From positions 13,893,001 to 13,957,000 of the forward strand of contig CM055318.2 of NCBI GenBank assembly GCA_029255685.2: a DNA stretch of 64,000 nt, read 5' to 3'. Within the stretch, counting starts at the first letter, position 1; each line of letters begins with the position of its first letter. Below, piece after piece: positions 55,501 through 64,000 of this stretch. Below the pieces are notes generated by a model. That model saw only the letters and a list, made by a program, of their open reading frames with translations, had not been told where the DNA came from and ran no database searches. This DNA comes from Silene conica. Lineage: Eukaryota > Streptophyta > Magnoliopsida > Caryophyllales > Caryophyllaceae. Made by a program: the position numbers and the translations under genes.

Positions 55501-58500
55501 TTCAACAAACTCAGAAGTATTTCATGGAGAGTAACGTGCCCTCTGACTCTAGAAATGTATGTTTTAATGCCTTGGGCTGTATCCAAAACACATGATTTAT
55601 TTGGACTCTCTTAAATTTGGCCTTGTTTCCCACTTTCCCTACTGATGTTGTCAATTCCGTCCAAGTGAAATCTCATGCATGTTGTGACAGATGGGTTACC
55701 AATTTGCTGGAAAAGCTGTGTATAGTGCGGTGTGGGTAGCTGCTATTTCATTGTTCATGGAGCTGTTGGGTTTCTCTACCCAAAAATGGTTGACTGCTGG
55801 AGGTCTTGGAACAGTACTGCTTACGCTTGCAGGACGTGAGGTGTGTTATGGCAGCATTGAATTCTTACAATATATCCCCCCTGTTCCCTTCGATTATATA
55901 CATTTGATTTGGCCGCAAAATTTTAGGTAGAATGAAAAAAGTGGAGAAGGGAGAAAAGTTTAAGGAAATTACACTTTTTCCCTTCACGGTCCTTTTTGCT
56001 AGAAAAATTCAACCCTTGCATAAAAATTTATAGAATCAAATGGAATTTCCCTTTATCGAATATGTATAGAATCAAATGGAATTAAGGGTGTAATATTTTT
56101 AATCTCAGCCTTAAAATTCTGTTATTTTTCTGATGAAACCTTATACTATGTTCCTGAATTTGCAGATATTTACAAATTTTCTATCAAGCATAATGATCCA
56201 TGCGACACGACCATTTGTGTTAAATGAATGGATTCAAACAAAAATTGACGGTTATGAAGTATCTGGTACCGTGGAGGTGTGTTGAAAATTTTGAACGTAA
56301 TCTTTTGGTAGTTCTGTGATATGAGTACTTCGTTATTATTTACTCTTTTACATCGAGTATAAACAGGTTCTGGAGTTGGTTATGATCTGCTTTCTTTGAA
56401 ATTTGTTTGCTATAAGCTGTTACTGCATAATCTGTTCTATATAAATCAAAATTGCTCACTATAGTGGTTGCAATTCTTTTTCTTGTGAAGTAGCTGTCCT
56501 TCGATGCAGTTCTCGAGTTGTCAAGTTGAAAAAGAACTCTACCAAAGAGAGTCTACTTGGAATTGTAAAATATTACTTCTATCTTTCTTTTGTGTTATAG
56601 ATGAACTCATGTCTATTCCATTTGTTCAACTCTACAAACCTGAGGAAACAGTTGTAAGAGGATCCTAACCTGCTTGTCTGTCATTTACCTTTTCTCCTCG
56701 ACAGCATGTGGGGTGGTGGTCACCGACAATTATTAGGGGCGAAGATCGTGAAGCCGTCCACATCCCTAACCATAAGTTTACAGTGAATGTGGTGAGAAAC
56801 CTCACTCAAAAGTCTCACTGGCGTATCAAGACCCATCTTGCTATCAGTCACTTGGATTCTAGTAAGATTAATGTGAGTAATCTTTGATTATGTGTACGTA
56901 GTTATGAGCATGATTTTTTAGGTGCTTTCAAAAGGCGTGTCACATGTCCACGCCACTTGCACCAGAAGACAAAAGTAAATCAGAATAGGCATGAGAGATT
57001 TATAAACTCATAATGGTATTTGTTTCTCAATCTCTAGAATATTGTTGCTGACATGCGTAAAGTTCTGGCCAAGAATCCTCAAGTTGAACATAAGAGGCTT
57101 CATAGAAGAGTGTTTCTGGAAAACGTTGATCCTGAAAATCAAGCTCTTATGGTCAGTATTTTATACCTATATCTGTTGGTTTTTGACACTTATGTTTGTT
57201 TTAGAAGTAGCTCTAGCTGTCACTATTTTCATTAGGAAATATACTTTCTTGATGAAATTTGTTTCTCAATTTTAGATTAAAATACATTTCTAGTTGACGA
57301 TATTGTTTTCCGTATACTGTGTAATGCAGATACTGATCTCCTGTTTTGTGAAAACATCACATCATGAAGAATACTTGCGTGTCAAGGTATGTGATTTTTT
57401 ATTTATTGACAGTATGTGAATTTTAGAAACTGGTTTGATCCGGAAGGATACACTCAATCCTAATACAGAGTATGAAACATTGGCGAGCAGAGGCGTGGTT
57501 AATTATGTTAGTCTCATGGTGGTTAATATTTTTTCATAGTTAAAAGGTCTTGGGTTCAATCGTTATCATGAAAAATTCTTATTTAATGTTCTTTTACCAT
57601 ACATTTTGTCCAATTAAATAAGAAGTTTTTATGTACAACTCGATTTTTTCATTGTTAGAAATTTTTATACACCCCTGCCCATCAAATCCTAGAAAAGCCT
57701 CTGATGGCAAGTGGCACAAACCTGCTGGCCGTTGTTTTCTCGAATTTGTATGGCCATGCATTTTCCAGAACAAGATCATGTCTACCAATATCCATATTTC
57801 GTGTTTGCATAAACACAATTTTGCTAGCACCATCTTATTGTAGTCCTGCCAAGTGCCAAATAGGAAAAAAAAATGTCATTTCTGATAATGATGCCAATGT
57901 ATCTGCCTGCTGTCTGCGGCTACAGGAAACTATACTGTTGGATCTTCTGAGAGTCGTCAAACATCACAGAGCCCGGCTTGCCACCCCAATACGGACTATC
58001 CAAAAGTTCTATAATGAACCCGACCTTGGAAATATGTCATTTTCAGATTCTTTCTTCACTCGTGGTGGACCCACATCAAAGAGTCCCGTGCTTCTTATAG
58101 AGCCTCCTTACAAGATCAATGGGGAAGACAAGTCAAAATCTCAGGCTCGTGCTTCTGAAAGTAAAGACAAGGAATCGTCAATGCCAGATTCTGTTAATAC
58201 AAACGAGACATCAAAACCTGGCAACAAGGCTGAGGTTGACGAGGCAAAACCAGTAAATTCAAAAACAAGTGATGAGGATAAAGCTGACTTTGTGTCCAAA
58301 TTGGCTCCTAGACCTAATGACAAGGCTGATGCTGCCAAACCGACTTCAAAATCCAAGCCAAGCTTAGAGAATAACTCTGAAAACAGTGAGATAAAGATTG
58401 AGACTGGAAGTCAAGGAAATGAGGACGAGACGAGCATTCAGTCTAATCGTGGTGACAAGTCTCCGACTTTGGAACCAACCAAATCGAGTTTAGAAGATAA

Positions 58501-58603
58501 CATTGTACTTGGGGTTGCTCTAGAGGGTTCTAAAAGGACTCTTCCCATAGAAGATGACCTTGCTTCCTCTGCAGCTCCACACGGAACTAGCAAATCAGAG
58601 TGA
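52513..58603 (+). CDS. MSL2/MSL3: Chloroplast MscS-like mechanosensitive channel, 12 exons
   Basis: Exons 52513-52590, 53633-53790, 54084-54207, 54464-54561, 54677-54790, 55496-55556, 55691-55840, 56166-56276, 56705-56872, 57038-57151, 57330-57386 and 57926-58603 total 1911 nt, 636 aa, all in frame. The N terminus is Ser-rich with a transit-peptide look. Hydrophobic helices follow ([64 protein letters not shown]). The MscS pore-lining helix and beta domain are [36 protein letters not shown] and [14 protein letters not shown]. Known MSL2/3 sit in the plastid inner envelope, relieve hypo-osmotic stress and influence plastid size and division. The C tail is acidic, Lys/Ser-rich and disordered. 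Intron 2 starts GC (AAG|GCAAGT). MSL2 and MSL3 are not distinguished. Confidence 0.94.
55395..55458 (+). repeat. Probable SINE 3' tail in MSL intron 5
   Basis: AGCCGACCCCAAATGATTTT, then GGATTAAGGCTCTGATGTTG and a (TTG)n tail look like the 3' end of Au-type plant SINEs. No tRNA-like head is recognisable, so it would be 5'-truncated. Confidence 0.5.
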
Positions 58604-59465
58604 CCCATGTGGAAATTCCTGCTGTGTCAAGTACGAGAAAGACTATTAGTTAAGTTTGTACAGAGTATTATTCTTCATGCTTTACTAAGCTTCAGTGTTC
58701 ATTGTTAATCGCCATAGGAAAATGTAGTAGTTGCCCAGCTGGCTGGTGTCGTTTTTGTTATTTGCCATACCAGCAATGTATCGTTGTGGGTTTGTCTTGA
58801 AATGGAAATTTAAGGGAGGGTTTCAGATTCTTTTTTCTTTTTTCATTTCTCCGGTTTGGCACATTTTGCTCTAATTCTCTATTATCTGCGTCTTCCGTCC
58901 TATCAACAAAACTTATTTTGATCTGCGAACTGGTTATGTTAGCCCATATCATTTGCTGAATATGTGCTAATTGCAATGAGTGTGGTATAGGGTGTACCGT
59001 ATATCTAAATAAGATGTGTCCGAGACAATTAATTTGGATAAATAAAATGATCCGTCATATACATTTCATGAAACGTCAAAACATTGTGCACAGCCACATT
59101 AACTCAGCTACTCAGGTGATCGCTAAAAAATTGGAAGGCATATCCTTCAATTCGTCAGAAAATTGAGTTCTTGATGGAATTGTTTATCTGCAATTGATCG
59201 AAAGATTGCGCCAAATACATGTGAAATAATTGTTTATTTCGCTGTCACTACAAATCCATGTAAATAACAAGATATCCCCAAATACATATATATTTCGCGT
59301 CTTTTACAAATACAAGTAAGATGAATCAGCTTGTATTTATTCAAGATATACAAAATTAAACCACAACAATAGATCAGACTGATAACATTAACAGAAAAAT
59401 TAAATACTATAAGTAGTGAAAATAAATACTACTCATAAGAGGCCAAAATTACAAAGCTTAACTGG
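58604..59465. other. Convergent spacer between MSL and O-fucosyltransferase genes
   Basis: Both genes end here on opposite strands. AT-rich 3' UTR-like sequence, nothing else seen. Confidence 0.5.
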
Positions 59466-62400
59466 TTAAGCGCGACACATACAATCAGGAGCAGGATATG
59501 TGTAAATGGATTGTTTAGGCTTTCTCATCCGTAGCTGACCGTGTCTATGTTGATGTCCCTCCACCACTTCTTGCCTGAAATCCATCCAACTCATGTTCTT
59601 ATTCAAGAACAGTTGACCCAACAACCCCATGTTTGGCCTTACTGTCTTCAAGCTCTCGTAGCTTCGATGTCCGACCTATGACAATTTAGGTTTTTTTTTT
59701 AATTCCGTATAAGGCCTCAAATAATGAGTTATTCCGTTTGAAATAGTTGTCATCGCGATAATGTTAGTATTAATCAGTAGGAAGCTTACCAGTGCATTAT
59801 GCATGTTTCCGGGGGAAGCAGAGATAAAAATGTCACTGTGCATGCTGACGTAATAGTCGACAGCAGCTAGCAAGGAAGCCTTCCCCTTGATGCGAGCACG
59901 CTCCTCTAAGGAAGCAAGACTCTTCTTATCCTCCATAAGAGGAAACAGTTTCTTTAAGGTCGATAGCCTGGCTCGTCCACCATAGACCTGAAAATGCCAT
60001 CATTGAAAACTTAGTGAATGTAAATATGCATGCATGCATACAAACCATAGTCCATAATCACCCAGGTGACTATCTTACATTACCCTAAAGGAGCAATTAT
60101 GAATAGGCAACGTGGCAATTTCTTAAAACTGAACTCTAAGCGCGAGTTATCTTTAACGAATGACACTGTGCTGTGAATAAGTAAAGGGTGTGACCTTGTG
60201 TGAGGCGAGATACAATCGAGTACTGTTGTCAAAGCCCAAAGCAGCTAGAAGTAGTCCAACTTCTTCTGGAGTCATTGGGCAACGCCCCTGGCTCCTAAGT
60301 TCTTCATCAGTAAACTGAGAGTTCAAAACTCTCCCTTGCCAGACTGCTTGCCTGTACTTTGCCAGTGCCAATTTTTCAGCTTTACCACCACCAAAGTCAC
60401 ATGCAGAATGAGCCGCCATATCCTGCAAATGAAGCAATTGTTAAAAAATGGGATGCGGATCAGGAGGGCCATGAAGCCATAGTCGATTATGCTTTTACTT
60501 GGTTGCTGTGGTTGGAAAATATTAGGATTTGAATTAATGTCATTTGAATTTAATGTAGATGCCGAGCTATTTAAAATTGACCTGATTAATATTCCCTATT
60601 GGAAAAAGATACTACGTTTACAATGAAATGAATGATTGAATGCAGCCAAAACAGACACATACTTTGTCAAATCGAAGGTGTAAAACAACAAACTTCTGGG
60701 GCTCTTTGAAGGTTTTCCTGTAACTGAAGTCATGAAGCAACCCCAGCTCGGGATCGCTTATAGAAGATGGATATTGGAGTCGGTTCACAAGAGCATCTCC
60801 CAGCGCTCTGATGTGTGGGACGAAAGTCAGTGCTTGAAAGTTTACTTTACAACGTAGCCGTTGGATGTCTACAGGCATGTTGTCAAAGGCTAGGCGATGT
60901 GAAAATGGGGAAATCGCAGCAATTCCATAGCTGAGGGAGATCAAAATAAAATCGGCATTAGTCTTTGCGTAAATTTACTGTTTAACACATTATCCAAATC
61001 GAGGCTGCCAATCTTATACATCATGTATTTTCGATAACTACAATCTCAATTAAAACTTAGTTGAAGTTAAAACATAGCTGAAGTACAGAAATCAAATGTA
61101 AAATATGTCCCAGACAACGGCCTGCGTGCTATACTCAGAGCATAGTACAATATTGCTTATATATCTTTACCTACAGCAAGGTATGGGATTCCTCAGTTAC
61201 GTAAGAGAATTTCAGACCATTTCCTTTATATAATGCTGTTTCTCGAGGAAAATTCTTGAAAATGTATTTATGAAATAAGATGTCACAAGAAAGAACATAG
61301 AGTCATAGACAACAAAGTACAAACATAGAAAATCAGCACAATTTTTAGATTTCTAGAAGTGAAAATTTGTAACATTTGGCACACGTTTTTAAATACGGCT
61401 GTACTGTGGTCATGACAAATTATGTTACATTCTTGACATCCTAATAATGATATTTTGCAACCGTGAAGATACCACATTTTCATACCATGATTTAGTATGT
61501 TAGTGTACGATTAGGGCTGTTAGTGTACGAGACAGCTCGTGAGCAACTCGCGCTCGACTCGGTTGAAGCTCGGCTCGAGAGCTTAACGAGTCAAGCCGAG
61601 CCACTGTCGGCCCAGCTCGAAATCTCGTGAGCGGCTCGAACTTGTATAATTAGATAAGATATTACTCATATTTAATAAAAATATTTTGTCATGATTATAT
61701 ATTTGTATCACACATATCAAAAATGTCTTATTGATTTTCCAATATTTGTATATAAAAATATCGAACCTTGTTATTGAAAATATCGAGAGAGGAAAAACGA
61801 AAATTCAATAACTATATATAGGCTCGAGTTTGGCTCGAGCTCTCGCAAGATTGATAACGAGCACAATTTTTCAAGCTCGAGTTTTACTTTATGAGCACAA
61901 GCCGAGCAAGGCCAAGCTCGGGATTGGCTCGGCTCGGCTCGTTAACACCCCTAGTACTTCGTATAATTAATCAACAAATTTTCTCTACCAGATTTCGCAC
62001 CCTCCAATTTGAAGCATACAAATGGCATGTCAAGTAATTAAGTTGGATCTATTTACCATGCCGAAAATCAATCATACAAAGAAGTCTAAAAGAGATCTCT
62101 AACTAACTTTAAAAATACAGCAACCAAAAAGTAGTACTTCTCGTACCTCTGCAGTATAGGCAAGACATTGTCAGTATACCATTGATCCGAGGCATGAACA
62201 GGTGCAGTTTTAACTCTTGTTTCGCGAATAGCGCTAGCATAGAACTCCCTTGTACTCCATGAAAATTTATAAGGTAGCTCTTTGACAATGGAAATGTCAT
62301 CCTTCAAGACGTCAATAAAATGATCCACATCAAAAATTTCCTCAAATGAGCTGCCAAAAGGTTTTTAACGAACTTCAGAAATGAGCTCCATATAAGAATG

Positions 62401-63190
62401 CTCTAGACCATAAAGTATCAATGTTACTGTTCAAGAATACCTCGAGTCCTGCCACACAGGATTGACTTCCAAAAGAGGGATAACCAATGTAGCATTCAAA
62501 ATCTTAGCAACTGCAACAGCATCACAAATCTGGACAAAGCAACGTGTCACTTCTTAGTAAGAGAAGTAATATCAGTCAAAAGAAACACCAAAGGCAGTAA
62601 GTCTTGTAGAAGACTGTTTCACAATGACGTCAAGAAAATATACGTTAATAACTGATATTTTCCTCACTAAATAATATGAGTAATACATTGGGTCTCACAG
62701 TTAGACCGTCTAGCTCAAGAATGTGTGCATTAAAGAAGGCCACTGATATGCAACTTTTATTTTTCAATTTTCTGAAATTTGAAGGACTTACCCCCATTCT
62801 CTGTTGGTTCAGACCTCCATCAAGGAAAATCTGTAGGTATCCTGATGACTTCTCTGGTTTTCCTATATGAACGTAAAAAGTACAATGAAACATTGTCCAT
62901 CAACGTCGAAACTCGAAAGTAGAGGTTGGTGTCGTGGTCTGATTAACAATTCGCTCACCAGAAGATCGTGTACACTCTCCACATGGCCTCCATCCTTGGT
63001 CCGGTAAGGGTGACCAGAGCTCAGACGGCTCATCATTTGGCTAGACGATATCACAAAACATAAAATTAGAATTACATAAACATAGCAATTGGAAGTTAAA
63101 CAAATCATCCACAGCATTATCACTCACAGTCTGTCCTCTTAAAGCATCTTTGAGAAGATTTGAGTGCCTCGATTTCGCAGACATCCAATC
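59466..63190 (-). CDS. Plant O-fucosyltransferase family protein, last nine exons (partial)
   Basis: Exons on the minus strand: 63190-63128, 63040-62959, 62862-62792, 62529-62441, 62350-62147, 60930-60663, 60422-60195, 59987-59790 and 59675-59466, in frame for 470 aa with the stop at the left end. The protein reads ELWSPLPDQGWRPC, IFLDGGLNQQRMG-ICDAVAVA, ILNATLVIPLLEVNPVW, ISPFSHRLAFDNMP, FVVLHLRFDK-DMAAHSACDF, VYGGRARLSTLKKLFPLMED and DIFISASPGNMHNAL, ending KQSIYTYPAPDCMC. This is the GDP-fucose protein O-fucosyltransferase fold (PF10250) of plant Golgi type II membrane proteins. The acceptor is unknown. The N-terminal exon(s), which should hold the membrane anchor, are beyond 63190 and probably beyond the window. 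Confidence 0.92.
61512..61953. mobile_element. hAT-like MITE with GCTCGAGC-rich interior, in an O-fucosyltransferase intron
   Basis: The left end TAGGGCTGTTAGTGTACGAG and the right end inverted TAGGGGTGTTAACGAGCC are imperfect inverted repeats. The interior is full of GGCTCGAGC / CTCGGCTCG words. It resembles the 32281 element in end sequence (TAGGGCTGT) and in having a low-complexity, self-complementary interior. The flanks share only GTAC at the expected 8-bp duplication, so it is older. It lies between exons 62147 and 60930. Confidence 0.6.
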
Positions 63191-64000
63191 CTGCTACGAG
63201 GAAGATCTGCAATTAGTAACTATCAACTCTACTACATATCCTATTCTAACCAGTGTGCTCAACGAAATAGAATACTGTCAAGAGTTAGGTTTGAGATCCA
63301 CCCCATCAAAATTAACAATTTACATGAAATCAATTACAAATATTCTATTATAACATCACGTTAGATTTGGAGACATAAGGAGTAGGGTGGAATCCATATT
63401 TCTTACAGTTCAAGCAGTAACTCTAAAATAATAGTCTAGCAATGGACACTAAAAATCAGAAAGACGATAATCATATATTATATGATAGTATTTCCTAGTG
63501 TTTAGGAGGACTTTAGAGCTATATGAAGCAAGATAATTTTAAGCTCTACCCTCACTCAGAACACCTGTAATACAACCGCCACAACACTATGCCAGATGCA
63601 TAGTCATTACATGGTATGTGACCGCAATTTACTTTCAACTAATTGATTAATAAACCAATGATAACCCATTGACATTTCACATAGAGTGAAAATACACAGC
63701 TGTTAGCTAGCCTAGCAAAGTATAGTCATTGAAGTTGGGCAGACATTAGTCGAGCCATTGGTTCCAAACCCATCTCCATCAAAATCACCCTTGTGTCTCC
63801 CTTCACACAAAAACACAGTGTGAAACGAGGTAGCTACAGAACCACCATCTGAGTCTCGTTAGGTGAACCAAAAAAATACAACATGGCCAGAAGTCCACTA
63901 AGTAACAAACTAACAACCAGTCAACCAGCAAGCCAGCCATTGAATCTCTAAATTTAGAAAGTAATCTCAAGCCTCACTTGCTACTGCCTTAACTTGGAAA
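63191..64000. other. Intron or 5' region of the O-fucosyltransferase gene
   Basis: No exon recognised. It probably belongs to a long intron before the N-terminal exon outside the window. Confidence 0.4.

Noticed and set aside
57487..57590. SINE-like segment with AGGTCTTGGGTTCAATC in MSL intron 11
   Set aside because: The B box is suggestive, but the A box and tail are not clear, so it is not listed as a feature.
1..64000. CRISPR array, rRNA or bacterial-type operon
   Set aside because: No regularly spaced repeats or rRNA motifs; gene structure is plainly eukaryotic.

Overview
This is a plant nuclear window, almost certainly from a eudicot. It holds spliced GT-AG (and two GC-AG) genes for plant-specific families (NETWORKED actin-binding protein, chloroplast MSL channel, plant O-fucosyltransferase, U-box E3), separated by AT-rich DNA full of plant transposons (Ty1/copia, Ty3/gypsy Tat-type, TRIM, Helitrons, hAT and Mutator MITEs). 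The species cannot be fixed from the sequence alone.

Layout. 1-468 is the 3' end of a U-box protein gene. 1069-17802 is one minus-strand Ty3/gypsy element of the dual-RNase H (Tat) type with 605-bp LTRs and target duplication CAGCT. Its left LTR is split by a younger, structurally complete Ty1/copia element (1132-7260, identical 781-bp LTRs, one open 1352-aa polyprotein, duplication AAAGG). Its 3' region carries an oppositely oriented, intron-containing accessory gene (8188-10619), itself broken by a 553-bp TRIM (8853-9405, duplication CCTAC). So three retroelements of different ages are stacked here. 18002-18494 is a small Helitron.

19263-25478 is a five-exon nicotinamidase gene (NAD salvage) whose second intron holds an internally deleted relative of the Tat element (19992-23929, duplication GCGGT). 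It converges on a minus-strand NET2-type gene (26434-30769). 31-38 kb is gene-free and dense in MITEs, a 1.9-kb Helitron and a chromovirus remnant. 39383-48784 is a nine-exon cysteinyl-tRNA synthetase gene with a 4.7-kb GC-AG intron containing a Mutator-like MITE. 49-52 kb is AT-rich, with a minus-strand Helitron. 52513-58603 is a 12-exon chloroplast MscS-like channel gene (MSL2/3). 59466-63190 is the 3' nine exons of a minus-strand O-fucosyltransferase gene that runs off the right edge.

The host genes are unrelated housekeeping or plant-specific loci, not a pathway cluster. All four complete gene models close in frame after splicing (242, 1090, 563 and 636 aa), which supports the exon boundaries. 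The most unusual signals are in the Tat element: an in-frame TAG followed by CAA TCA (the tobamovirus-type leaky-stop context) between the protease and reverse transcriptase regions, and the antisense spliced accessory gene, pieces of which recur in the second element. I found no operon-like or CRISPR-like system, no rRNA gene and no convincing tRNA gene.
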